Notes under the pieces: model-generated
The model's database searches: none
Seen by the model: only the letters and a program-made list of their open reading frames with translations
What the model was told of the DNA's origin: nothing
Made by a program: the position numbers and the translations under genes
From: Lantana camara
Lineage: Eukaryota > Streptophyta > Magnoliopsida > Lamiales > Verbenaceae
Direction of reading: 5' to 3'
Assembly: GCA_037501455.1 (NCBI GenBank)
Contig: CM074861.1
Coordinates: 35,294,001 to 35,358,000 of the forward strand
Length of the DNA stretch: 64,000 nt
Shown: one piece after another, positions 22,908 through 35,309 of the stretch
Position numbering within the stretch: the first letter of the stretch is position 1
Layout of the letters: every line of letters begins with the position of its first letter

Positions 22908-25900
22908 GTAGAATTGGTTCTTTTCTAATTCAATTAAATCCCATATCCCTAAAAATCAACGAGAAGATATTGTTGTTGCTGATCCAAGAAGATACTACGG
23001 TTCCTGGAATAGCTCTCTTAGTCCTTTAATAAATTTTTATTCTGTCCATCGCAGTTCGCTCTTCTCTTACAGTTCTTGAGTTACCCTTTCCTTTTCAAAA
23101 TCCATGCTTGTAAAGTAGAGCTTCTTTATATTTATTAATCAACTGGTATGCTTGAATATATGGTGTATTTTGCATATGCTTTCACTTTCTGATTAGATGA
23201 TATTTTTCTTGTTTATTTATTTTGTTTTGGACTTATTGCATCATTGCATTTGAGGTTTTTACTTCATTACCACAAGCAAGACAACTGGTAATTTGTGCTG
23301 GTGAAAGTTCTATGGAAATAAGTGAGGCTATTAATACTCTGGAGCATGATTGGGGTTTCTTTGTAATGGATATGTGGATTTGAATACATTTTAATGTGTT
23401 GATCAATCTCCTTTTTAATATCCTTTGCTGACTACTTTTCATATGTTGCATGTAACTGGTGGTTTTGGTAATTTTCTTGTGGTTCTCATGAAACTAGACA
23501 GGTATTTTCAAAATTTCTTGATCAAGAATAACTATCAGAGCTAAAGGCAACGTCTTAGACAATTATGAAAAATGTAAGTTTATAAGCAAACACACAGTGA
23601 TATCTACATGTCAAAGACATCAACAACTAAGCTTAATGCACATGAATATGCATTTAGTAAACTGAAGAAAGCTAAGGCATGAAACAGATGTGGTAGAAGT
23701 AGAACTGTCTACCTGCTTATCTAATTTATTATCAAACAAAATCAAGAGACAATTGGAAGTCTTAAGAAACAACCTGCAAAGTTATTTGAAGAATCGTTTA
23801 AAGTTATTATCCCGAAGAGTTGGATCTAGATCCTGCTATTGCCCCCTGCCAAAATCCTAAATTTGGTGATTATCAGTGGTATTACATGTTCTTTCTTATT
23901 TTGTTTAGCAAATTGTTGTCTTGTATGCTCAATAATTAACTTTAAGTTTTAGTTTTATTTGTTCAAAGGTTTAACCTTAATAATCTTTTGCTATACATGA
24001 CCAAAAATAATCTCTTGCTATATGTAACCTTTTATTTCTTATTAGCTCTCTGATAGCTCGAGATCTTATATATCTTTTTTTTTTCTCATAGCAACAATGC
24101 AATGGGCTTTTGGTCAAAAATCAAAGCAGAGGTACCCTGTTTAGAGGCCCCCCAACTAATAGGACCGTTGATGATAAGTATATAAGTTCTATTACAGTTT
24201 CTTTACATTCTTTTTGTTGTATAATGCTGTAAATCTTACAACTTAAGTTGATACTGATGGCATGAGGTGCTCGCTAATTATGTTTGTAAACCATTGTGAA
24301 GAATCTCCCTGCATTAGAAATGGTTGTTCCTGCTTAATTGCTGGTCCCGGCTCTGTAAATGTTGTATTATCACGACAATGGATAGCCAGTGGTATTAAAA
24401 TAAGGGATCCCAAGCTTCCCATTAAAAGGGTTGTGTTTTATTAAGCATCGTGAAAGAAGTTCATAATAATGTCTTCCCAGCTATAAGTCACTAAACATAG
24501 CAACTTACAATAGAACAAACAATTCAGAGAAACAGACACCATTTGGCTAGGAGGACTGGCCTTCCAAATTCATCTCATAAAGGGTTGTAGTTTGACTTGT
24601 CATCACCCAACATCGCAAAAGAATGTTTCTATGTTGGAGTTTTCAAACTTGGAGGTTCTTCAAAGAAACCATGTTGGAGATTGGGGGATACAAGTATATA
24701 ATATGTTGCCAATTATGAATTGTTCCACTCCTATCTATTTGAGAAATACGGTATGTGTACAAAGTAGCATAGTTGGTGTTTTTCCTTTGTAAAATGTAAA
24801 AGTTGTAGCCTTTCCATGTACAAAATTGTGTTGATGAGTCTCTTCATCGTTGAAAATTTATCTTCTGTTTGATAGCAAAGATTACCTACCTTCGGCCCGC
24901 TCGACCTAATCTCTTGTCCTTCAAAATCAGCCACTGTAGACGGATTAAGTGGAGTTCTCGATCCTTGGGGAGGGGGTGAGATTAAGTCACTCTACTCATT
25001 GACTCTTCATCGCCAAAAATTTCAGCCCATTTTTACCCTCGTCATCTCTCCTCCAAGGACAGGTACGTATCTCCCTCCACTGCCATTCTCTTGTTCGTTC
25101 TAGAGTTTGAAGTCAATCCAAGGGTACTAAACTTAGAACCTCTACACATAATAAACATAATGTCTGTAATTTTCACAAACAAATCAGCTGATTCATGTGT
25201 AGCATCGAACGAATGGAGGAACCCAACATTTAACTATATGATGACTAAAATTATGATCATTTTGAATTTAGTCGCTCAAAATTTTTTTTGTTTGTCTTGA
25301 TTCTTAGAATTAATTGTTGGACAAAATCAAGAGCGTGTTAAGATTTACGTTTCCAAATATTAATTACAAAAATTGTGATCTTTTAGAAAGAGTTGTTTCA
25401 GCATGATTTCCAAAAGTTTTCATGCTCATTAACTGTTTGAATCAAGTCCTCAATGGAAATGGGCTCTTTGTTCACACCCCAATAGTTTAGTTTATATGCT
25501 TGGTGAATTCTTGTTCACATCATCATTTTGGATGAATTCTATTTGTTATTTTGTTGTGGAGATGTTAGGGTCTTTAAATATGTCTTTAACATCATCATTT
25601 TTCATGTGAGTTTTCTAGTACTGAGTTAAAGATTAAAGTTTTTGTTTCTTCTTGATGGTAGAAAGTTAATAATTATATCATAGTAAACTGGATCGTGGAA
25701 GCTGTTATTTCGCGTTTGCATGCTATTGATGTTAACAGAACTGAATCATGATCTAGTATGTTTGTTCAAAATGCGTAAAAAAAAAATAAAAAAAAATATT
25801 GGGGTAATCCTTTGAAGCCTAACAGAATGAGTATTGATAAAACATTGTTGAATTGATTGATCTCGATGTAATGTTGAAATAGCAAATAACACCACTAATT

Positions 25901-27070
25901 ATGCATTGAGTTGTTTCAAAATCAAGCTAATGACACACAGACCTTTTCAAAAATACTTTAAGTAGATCTTGGGTGATAGCATCACTCTACCTTTCTGATA
26001 TATATTTGTTTAAAAGCCATTTTGTTAATAGAGTTTAAGTTAAACAAGATCATGCAAATCAGTTTTGTAACTTTGTATCTATTGCTATTGCTGGACGTAA
26101 TGATTCGGTCATGGATTTCACTTCCTCCTGTATACGATTTGTGGACATAGGCCTTAAATCCACATTCTAAATACATAAGATTTTTGTTTTTGTGTTTGTC
26201 TCCAACTATTTTTTTTTTAATTTTTAGACAATGTTATGAGTAGTTGTATTTATATGAACTCAATGGCTCTCCTTGGTGAAATCTTACCTACAAGAGGCAG
26301 TGATAAATTTTTAATATCTTTTCTCCTTTTTGATTGGCATGTTACTCACATTTTATTATTGTCTGCTACAACTTTCTGCTAGTGCCATTCTTGATGAGAG
26401 GAAAACTTCAATGAACTCAGTAAGTCCTAAATACATTCTTCAAAACAATTTACATCAAAGTGCCATTGATGCAACAGATTAGGTGCTTTTAAAGAGGCCA
26501 GGCCGTCAGATGCTCGCTAAGGGTTGTGAAACGTCCCTATTATGAAACCAAGGATGGAAAAGTATGCACATGCCACCTGCCTCGGCTTATTGTCCAAGAG
26601 TTTACATTCTTTTGTATCCTTCTTGACTTGTGGTATGTGCATAAATAGTATGGTTAGCTTTTCCCTTTGCAACGTGTAAAAGTTGTACCCTTTCCATGTA
26701 CAAAATTGTGTTTCTCAGTCTTTTCTTTTGGCATATCTACACACTGCTGAAAATGTACTTTGTTTTCTGCTAATTGATTGGAAACAATATACACCTTTGT
26801 ATTTCTTGATTACAAGAGTTCTAGAGATATTACATAAAATAATATAACCACATTTGTATTTCTTATATTTTAAGGCCATTTTAGGCAAAGTACATGTAAT
26901 TGAAGATCTAATCTTACCTATCAAACAATTAAACTACTAATTGGGAAAGATACTTTGCCAATATCACCTATCAAACGAAAAATTAACTTAAGTTAATCCA
27001 ATTTAATTTTACCTAAAAAGCCCAAATAAGATTAAAGTGGAAAATTTAATCTTGCATGTCAAATGCCTCC
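22908..27070. other. Intergenic DNA with a dispersed duplication
   Basis: No convincing coding sequence. A block of about 110 bases around TTTCCATGTACAAAATTGTG occurs at about 24752-24865 and again, diverged, at about 26632-26745. The shared AAAGTTGTA and TTTTCCCTTTG-like flanks suggest duplicated 3'-UTR or repeat sequence. Short open frames (for example 24262-24444 and 24592-24792) have no recognised relatives. Confidence 0.45.
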
Positions 27071-27073
27071 TAG

Positions 27074-30000
27074 AGGTAATAATTCAAACAGAGTAATAAT
27101 TGTACAACAACTTTTATCTATATTGTAAAGTCATATCTGTAACATCCCGCTCGTCCGATTTATAAGGTACGCCATATTTCAACCTTTTTATATGTTTAAT
27201 TATGTGATTTTATATTTTTCGTGGCCCTATTTCGAACTCTTTTAGAGTTTAGGGGCCCCTTTGTAATTTTCTCTTTTTGGGGGGATTTCGGTCATTTCTC
27301 GTTCGATCGAGTTTTCAACCTTTTTGACCCCTTCAACGCATTCGGGGCATCGAAACGAGTCCGTAGACTCTGAGTTTGCCCAATTCTGACGTCGTTATCC
27401 TTTCCTCCCGTTCGTTTTGCGCGTGAGAACCCGGGATAAAACACCCGGATCCTCGTTAAACGTGTCAGAACTGGCTCAGCTCTCTCTCTCTTCCCCCTCC
27501 AGCGATTCACGACCCAACACACACACAGGAGGTGTATTTTCATGCACTACCCGGAACTCGCTCGTTTCTCGACGGAATTCGATAATCCAATAGTCCATTT
27601 CGATGAGCTCGACGACGCGGTCACAACCGTACCAAGAACTCGACCTACCGATGAACGGTGGCGGAGATACGGCAGAATTTCAGATGCGGCTGGAGACTTT
27701 GCCGCCCGTTAGCGGTGGCTTCCGGCCATTTTCCGGCGACACGCGCCATACACCCATGGAGAAGGCTTCCCGGCGTTTCTTCTGACGTAGGCGGCGCCGC
27801 CATCGGGGCGGCGGTTGGGCCGTACGCGCCGGCCGAAGCTCGCGTCGGTGGCGCGGCACTGTAGCGGCGGGTTTTGCCGCCTTCCGGCGGCTTTTTCGGA
27901 CCAAAGTTAGTGTTTTCCAAGGTTTTCGACTACCCCGAGTTCATTTCCGGCTTCATTTTCACCCAATTCTGGCTGTAGGTGGTGGTTTCGGGGAGGTGTG
28001 CGGCGGCAGAAACTTCAACGGCCAACGGGGGCCTTTTCCGGCCATCTTTTGGTCTCGGACCCTTCACGAAAGTTGTTCGGAAAGACGAGAACTAGTGGCC
28101 TTTGATCACGCGACTCCAGAGTTGGCCGATTGGCGGCGGATCGCGGTGGCACAGCGGCGGTTCAGCCGCGGCGCCACCTCTGGGGATTTTTCCAGCGAGC
28201 TACCTTAGGGCTTTCGTAAAGCTCGTCACGGGTAAGCCGATGCCTCTTTCGGATCTCATTTTGGTTCACCGGTTTGAAAGTAATTGAAGTTTGAAGATTC
28301 TAGGGTTTTCGTATTCTTGGTTTTGAATTGGAGGTATTTGGCTTGGAATTTACAGAAATTGATCGAGGAATTGGATTGAGCACGAGGAATCCTTGCACGG
28401 GTGAATTTTCGGGATTTTTTCGGCACGTTCCGACGGCGGCCGAACGGCGGCCGGCCACTGTTCCGGCAGCTCCGGCGGCGGTGCTCCGGCGACCTTCGGG
28501 TAGCTTGTCCGCTTCGTCATGGTGAGTCCAACACCACTTTCCGTTCGTCAATCGGACACTCGGTTTATTTTCTACCTATTTATTTGTGTATTTGGGATAT
28601 ATTTGAATTAATTGTTTAAATGCGAATTAATTGCTATATGTTTGAATTGTCGATCAAAAATGTACTCCTATGTGTATGAAATCATGTATGATATGAAATA
28701 TGATAAGTATGGACTTTGTAATTTGTAAATTGAATCCCGATTTATTGAATTTATGCTAATTGATTAGATTAGAGGGGGTGTTTGTGTAATTTTGAAACAG
28801 GATGAATTTGTTTGATTTGATTAGTTCAACCTTGATAATTGAATCCATTATGTAACATATGAATTGGGCAGGCCACGTAGGAAATATATGAACTTAGTAC
28901 GATTGGAATTTGATATGTAGCCTTGTGAGATTTATATAAAATTCGAAGCTTGCTATTACGATTTGTTTAGCTTTGTAATACGTGCAAATTTGTATGAAAT
29001 GTGATATGTAAACTTGCGTGATTTGAATTAATTGAACTTTAGTTGTCACTTGGTAAATAAATATGTTAATCACGTAAATTGGAATTTGATATGTAACTTC
29101 GTGATCTGTAAATAGAATTTGTAGCATGTTATTATATGATTTGTTTGGCTTTGTAATATGTATAAATTTATGAAATGTTATATGTGAATTCCATTGCCTT
29201 TCGAGTCCCCTTAATTGCATTAATTGTGCTTATGGACATGCCTTAATGTTTTGTTTTGCTTGAAATTATTATGAATTTGAATCCTACTTATGTGATTGCA
29301 TTTGCCGTGCGTCTCTGTGTGGTTGTCTGTCTGAGTCTGAGCTTTGTGGTCTGTTTTGTGTGTTCAGTGGATCAGGTGCACCCGGGGTGGTGTCATGTGA
29401 GTCGTGCAGGTTCCGGGGTGAACCGTCTGCTGTGTCTTCGGCTGTGTTTGGTGCCAGGTGAGGTTAGGATATAGTTATACCGTATTACAACGTGCTCGTT
29501 TTCGAATGCATGCGGTTTATAAGCCTTATGTATATGTAGATATGTGCGAAGTACGTATTTTGCTGGTTTTGTCATATGAGTTGATTTGAAAAGTACGAAA
29601 CGCTATGTATGAGCCTATGTATGCTTTGTCTCAGTTCTGTTATGATTTCGAGGTCAGTGTGTGATATGTACGTGTAATATGATAAGCACAATATGCATGA
29701 GATATGTCTGTCTGTCTATGTGTGGCGGGTTGAGTACCCGATATATGTCTGTTTATCTGTGTGATGGGCCCCGGAGATTGTGGGTAAGGGAGACCCGGGA
29801 CGACCATGGGGTCGCCGGTTACGATCCCTGTGCACTTCTCCACCAACGGGAGACTTAGTTCTCCCATACCGACGGAGCGCATTTTGGCTGGCTGCCGAAG
29901 GAACCGGGCGGGATCCTCCGGTTCACATGTTTCGTTCTGTGGTGGGTTGAGAGGGGCACCTCTCTTTCCCAATGGTGTGAAGGTGGGATTGTTTTATGAG

Positions 30001-31290
30001 TTTTGCTTTAGTATGAGTAAGAGTGTTCTGTCTGTCCGTCTGTCATGAGTTCGTGAAACGGGGGTAGATTCTTAAATTAAGATAAAATTTGATTCGCTAT
30101 TAACCTAATAAGTTATGTTCCGGTACGTGTGCTAAGTCTGCTTGAGTTTGTATGTATGCTTTGAATTGTGTATAAGTTGAGCTTTGTTCGTTCTGTTTTG
30201 GTAAGTCACCCCGTATACATATTATCACGAGATAAAGGTTTTGGTATGCAAAAACTAGTCCCGAGTTCACAAACAGTTTGATTTTGAACGTGCTGTGCTC
30301 TGTATATATATGTATAGTGTGCGTGCGTTAACCCCTCGCTCAGTCTTTGGACTGACCCCTCCCCCTTTTATGTTTTAGAATGTAGGTTTTGGTTTGGGTT
30401 CGCGTTGGAGTTCGTGCTAGGCGGCGGTGTGTCATGTCTTTTGAGTCTGTGTCTGCACGTTTCAGTTTGTTGAGTATCTTGTTCTGATTTATAATCTGTA
30501 AATTTCGTATAAGATATGTTTTGTACAAGTTTGAAATTATGATTTGAATGTTTGATTATTCGGGACAGGTTAGGACAGGTGTTGGGATTAGTTGAACCCG
30601 TTTTGTTGTTTGATTATTCGGGACAGGTTAGGACAGGTGCTTGGATTAGTGGAACCCGTGTAAATGATTTGGTTTTCTGTATTGCTCAATATGTTCGCTG
30701 TATGAAAGTTTTTTTTTGAAAGTTGCCATTTTGTATTGCTTCCCCTGTCATGTTTTGCATTCTTTCACTTGTACAGGGTTAGATACCGCCTAGCCAGTGG
30801 GTGCGTTTTTCGTTTGTCACCCGTTCGCTGTGACTTGGTACGTGTACGGACTCTCCATTTCGTATACGTGTCGGGTCATAGTGCGGGGGTGTGATGCCCC
30901 ACCGCTTGGGGTGTTACAATATCAATGTGCCACCATAAGATAAGAATTCAAATTCAGTTGTAAAAATTAAATAAAATAATAAATTATTGAGATTAAAGTT
31001 GACATGACAATACCTCACAGAAATACTTTAGAGATAATAATTCAAACAGAGTAATAATTGTACAACAACTTTTGTCTATGTTATAAGGTCATATCAATGC
31101 ATCATAAAATAAGAATTCAAATTCAGTTGTAAAAATAATAAATAATTGAGATTAAAGTTGACATGACAATACCTCACTGCAATACTATAGACGTACTAAT
31201 TCAAATAGAGTAATTATTGTACAAACCCTTTTACTTATATTGTAAGGTCATATCAATGTAAATCCATAAAATAAGAATTCATATTTAATA
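27074..31290. repeat. Three-copy tandem repeat (about 160-170 bases), first copy split by a solo LTR
   Basis: AATAATTCAAACAGAGTAAT recurs at about 27077 and 31033, with a diverged third copy (CTAATTCAAATAGAGTAAT) at about 31195. Each is followed by AATTGTACAA..., TAAGGTCATATC, CATAAAATAAGAATTCA and GATTAAAGTTGACATGAC. The first unit is broken at TCATATC by the solo LTR of 27138-30918. Removing that LTR and one target duplication leaves a unit of about 170 bases. Confidence 0.75.
27138..30918 (+). repeat. Solo LTR (3781 bp), target duplication ATATC
   Basis: Begins TGTAACATCCCGCTC and ends CTTGGGGTGTTACA, with ATATC on both sides (27133-27137 and 30919-30923). The end region (CGTGTCGGGTCATAGTGCGG) resembles those of LTR-A and LTR-C. 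Bases 27600-28500 are GC-rich with many CCGGC/GGCGG motifs, and this creates several overlapping spurious frames. A donor CATG|GTGAGTCC (exon end 28521) and acceptor AATGTAG|G (exon start 30386) predict an intron. Internal duplications: about 175 bases around TTGGAATTTGATATGTA (28904 and 29078), and 58 bases around TTATTCGGGACAGGTTAGG (30551-30602 and 30609-30660). Confidence 0.92.
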
Positions 31291-31451
31291 AGTGTTTGGT
31301 GTATGAATAAAATAACATGTATTATTTTTGTTTTTTTCAAAATAAATGAAATAATTGATAATACTTAAAATAAAATAAAAATCCTAAAATTAAAGTATAA
31401 ATACTTAAACAAAAAATAGAAAAACAACTTATGGAAAAAAAAAAAACAATT

Positions 31452-31459
31452 CTTAGGGA
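31452..31459 (+). repeat. 8-base target duplication, left of hAT
   Basis: CTTAGGGA, repeated exactly at 35254-35261. Eight bases is the hAT superfamily signature. Confidence 0.95.
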
Positions 31460-32014
31460 TAGGGGTGGGCGCGAGATGGGGAATTTGGGGTCGGGTAGTT
31501 CGGGATCGGGATGGGAAATTTGCAGCTCAAGCCCATCTCGGAAATGTCGGGTACCCGACCTAGTGGGGAATTCGGGATTCGGGACTGGATCGGGTTCAGG
31601 GAGCCCGTATATTTCTGTATTTTTTTAATCAATTAATTTTGGGTTGGGCTTGGACTGTCTTTATATTTTCTAATGGACCCTTGGACCAAATAAAAAAGCT
31701 GCTATGGCCCGTGGGGAACTTGGGACATATTTTTTTGTGACATTATAACATGCATTAGCTAAATATTTACAGAAGGATACAGAAGCAAAAACAATACCAA
31801 ATTAGTGAATTACCAGGTTTATATCTTACAGAAACAAAATAATAGCATTCAATGCTATTTAAACAGGTACAAAGCATCAGTTAAATAATAGTGCATTACA
31901 GTCTTACAGAAGCATAAAGCATTAAAAAAATTTGAGAAGCAATACCAAGTTCACGTTATTACTAAAACGTTGAAAAACCTTCCAGCATTCCAGGAATCCA
32001 CAAAGCCCCAAACG

Positions 32015-34263
32015 TCAAATATCAATAATTGTCGAATCGACTCCATCTTTCGTCAATTCTACAAAAGCAAAAAATTATAAGTTAAAACTAAAATAGAGAA
32101 TAAGATTCTAAAATTAATATAGATAAAATGTTCATCAATACCTTTTTCAATAGCTTCAACATCATATAAATCCTCCTCGATATTCATTGGCTTAAAATCA
32201 CGACGAATCCAATCTTGAGTACAAATTAAAGCTTGGACTATTCGAGGAGACAAAGAACTCCGAAAAGCATCGAGTACACGCCCACCGGTGCTAAATGCCG
32301 ACTCCAAAGCAACAGTGGAAACCAGGACGGCTAATACATCACGATCTATCTTTGAGAAAATAGGAAATCGAGGACTATTTAATTTCCACCATTTCAATAT
32401 ATCAAAGTCCTCGTTGTCGTCTTTCGTTTCTTCGGCCAAGTATTTCTCATACACGGATCTTGCGTGATCATTTTTTCGTATTTTCTTTTTCTTATTCCAT
32501 TGATCTTTGATGCATGATGCTTGCGTCAAATTACCAAGTGATGTAGTATAGGAAGAGCTAGATGATGTAGAAGAAGTTTTTGAAGAAATCGGGCTTGAGG
32601 GACGTCCATACATCCTTTTGTACTCTTCAAACAATTCTTGCATGTCGTGCCTCACATTCTCCTTCATTAGTGCACACTTTGGATTCACCTCCTCCCCCTC
32701 CTTATTAGGATACAAAAGCTCAAACATGTACTCGAGAAATCCAAGCTTATGACGTGGATCAAGAATGACGGCATAATAAAGGATCATGTTCATTTTGTCA
32801 ACCGAACCCTAATATTTTTCAAACTTAGATTTCATCCTCTTTGCCATTTCTTACAATTCAAAATCATCACTATTCTCCCACCCTTTCAAAAGCAATTCAA
32901 TGGCGCTTATTTCAACAAAAACGGCGTTAGATGTGACATATAAAGAACCGAAAATTACCCAAGTAAGCTTATAAAAATGCCCCAAAAATTTACACAACAA
33001 CTCGACCCTATCAAAATCAATCCCACTCGGTATACCATGAAAAGGCTCATGACGAAGATCATTGTAAAAGACGAAGTCTTGATCACCATAATAATCAAAA
33101 GCCCCTCTAAGCAAACATGTCGTATCCAACATTAAGTAAGTCGAATTCTACCTAGTAGGTACGTCATGACAAAGCAATTTTTTTGATTCCACCTTTGCTA
33201 GCTCCACACATGCCAAAAATTTCTTGTACCTAGCAGGAGAATTACGAATATACTTCACGGCACCCCTAATCCGAGAAATAGTATCGTGCTCTTCCTGATT
33301 CTTCAAACCATCTTGAACCAAAAGATTTACAATATGTGCAATAAACCTCATGTGAAGATATTTCCCTCCCATTAATTTTGTTCCCCAATTCTCAAGTCTC
33401 TTCTTCAAGTACGCAATTGCAAGGTCGTTCGATGAAGCATTGTCAACCGTAATTGTAAAAATATTATCAATACCCCAATCAAGCAAACATTTCTCCACTC
33501 CTTTACCCAATTCCTCACCCTTATGTCCTAGGATTGGGCAAAAATTTAGAATTCTTTTTTGAAGAATTTAATCATCATCTATGAAATATGTGGTGAGGAC
33601 CATGTAATTCATTCTTTGAATCGATGTCCAAGTGTCGGTAGTGATTGATACTCTTTGGGAGTGATTCTTTATATATAATTTCAACTTCGATCTTTCACTC
33701 ACATACAAATTGTAGATGTCCTTAGTTATAGTCCTTTGGGATGGAACTATAAACATGGGACATATCATCGACATAAAATGCTTGAAATCGGCATTCTCAA
33801 TCGTTTTGAAAGGAAGTTCATCAAGTATCAACCAATAACACATAGCTTCTCTAGTTTTTTCTTGATCAAACCTCCAACAAGACATAGTATTTCCCTCCTT
33901 CTCACCCGGTCGATTCGGTTGTAAATTAATTCGGGCTTGATTGGTTTTGACTTCATGAGGTTTCTTTTTACATGCCTCCCAATAAATTTTTATGTCCTTC
34001 GTTCCATGAAGTTTTGGATCTGCCTTAAGCTCTCGTTTGCAATATTTGCATCTTGCCTTTTGAATTTTATCAACGGGGCAATAGAATTTATCAAAATGTT
34101 CCCAATAAACCGACCTATTTGCAATTTCCCTCTTAGTTCTTTTATTCGTCTTTTCGCCATCATTTTCAATATCATCCATATCAACATCACCCACATCAAT
34201 ATCTTCATCACCCAAATCAAGAATATGATCCCTCTTATCTTCGTCACCGTGTAGATTTGACAT
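32015..34263 (-). pseudogene. hAT transposase with four premature stops
   Basis: One continuous frame from ATG at 34263, just after acceptor TTTACAG, interrupted by stops at 33568-33570, 33148-33150, 32851-32853 and 32809-32811. N-terminus: acidic stretch, then a BED-type zinc finger (KARCKYCKRELKADPKLHGT; the usual second His is not where expected). Core: ITTDTWTS (first Asp), TITVDNASSND (second Asp), HIVNLLVQDGL, then ILDPRHKLGFLEY. The C-terminal hAT dimerisation domain is intact: WWKLNSPRFPIFSKIDRDVL, then STVALESAFSTGGRV (third acidic residue) and SLSPRIVQALICTQDW. A short last exon (32058-32015) can be spliced from AAAAAG|GTATTG to TTTTGTAG|AATTG, giving a plausible C-terminus. It resembles RICESLEEPER/DAYSLEEPER-type transposases. 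Two stops fall where relatives have Trp (PTR*NSTYLML and KY*GS). No frameshift was needed. Confidence 0.93.
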
Positions 34264-35017
34264 CTGTAAATTATACAATAGTTATTAACACAAGTTTACA
34301 ATAAATTGTAGAATATATATTAGCATACACCTTACAGTAGCAATTTCATAGACTTACAGTAGGCATTAGCAATTGCACAAACTTACAGAGTTACAGTAGC
34401 AATTTCACAGACTCACTTAACACAAATCCTTAACAAAAATGGAAGTATTACAGACTTACAGTAGCAATTTCACAACAAATATTCACTACTAAGTACTAAT
34501 AGTATTAAAAATAAGCATTCCAGAATTAGTATTCACAACTAGTAGCAACCATTTCAAACAAAAATGAAAATTTTGGAATTACAAGCACACATCTTTATGG
34601 CTTCATCTAAAAAATGAATTGAAAAACTAAGGGTTACGAACTAGGGATTACGAACTTAAATAGATAAATCACTTAAATGTAGAATGACAACCATCAGCAT
34701 ATACCTTTGATTTGAATTGTTGAAATTTCTTTTTGTTAATTAAAAAAAAAATCACAAATTTTAAAATTAGGTCTAAAAATAAAAACTTACCTCAGTCCTC
34801 AAGTCTTCAAGAGTCGAGACTCAAACCGACAGAGCTGCATGTGGACTGGTTGTTCTGTTCGTACACAATCAGACGTGTGATCCTTGGTGAAGAGAGAAGA
34901 AGACAAGGTGTCAGACTCGGGCATAGAGTTGCAGAAGAGAAAATTGGGAATTTGAGTTTGATTGTTAGAGAATTGAGATGCAGAGATATTAGATATGAGT
35001 TAGTGTTATATTATATC

Positions 35018-35021
<4 letters not shown>

Positions 35022-35064
<43 letters not shown>
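35022..35064 (+). repeat. (TA)n microsatellite
   Basis: About 21 uninterrupted TA units within the hAT element. Confidence 0.9.
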
Positions 35065-35072
<8 letters not shown>

Positions 35073-35253
35073 TAATTATCGGGTAGTTCGGGTACCCGAT
35101 CGGGGAATTCGGGTACTGAAATACTACCCGATCTTGAACCCGAATTCTTAATCGGGATTCGGGATCCCGTCCCGAACTGAAAATATCCCGAACTCCCTGT
35201 CCCGATCGGGTCGGGACGGGGCCCGAATTCCCCGACCCGAACGCCCACCCCTA

Positions 35254-35261
35254 CTTAGGGA
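35254..35261 (+). repeat. 8-base target duplication, right of hAT
   Basis: CTTAGGGA, identical to 31452-31459. Confidence 0.95.
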
Positions 35262-35309
35262 GTCGGTGGATTTTTCCACGACTCCCTAATAAAATAATTA
35301 AAAAACGGA

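Larger units (their letters stand above)
31460..35253 (-). mobile_element. hAT DNA transposon (3794 bp)
   Basis: Termini TAGGGGTGGGC at 31460 and its inverse GCCCACCCCTA at 35253 are flanked by the duplication CTTAGGGA. Subterminal regions are rich in short CGGGTA/CCCGA and TTCGGG motifs at both ends (31490-31610 and 35080-35245), typical of transposase binding regions in hAT elements. It carries one degenerate transposase gene on the minus strand and a (TA)n tract at 35022-35064. It sits inside one of the GAGTCGTGG-type hairpins (35257-35287). The clean target duplication shows true insertion, but the transposase stops mean it can now move only with outside help. Confidence 0.95.

Noticed and set aside
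27603..28551. Several overlapping 60-90 codon frames in GC-rich sequence
   Set aside because: They fall inside the solo LTR, overlap on both strands, and consist of CCGGCGG-type repeats. No frame has a recognised domain.
33736..34254. Plus-strand open frames opposite the hAT transposase
   Set aside because: They are antisense shadows of the transposase frame, composed of Ile/Phe-rich codons without a domain.
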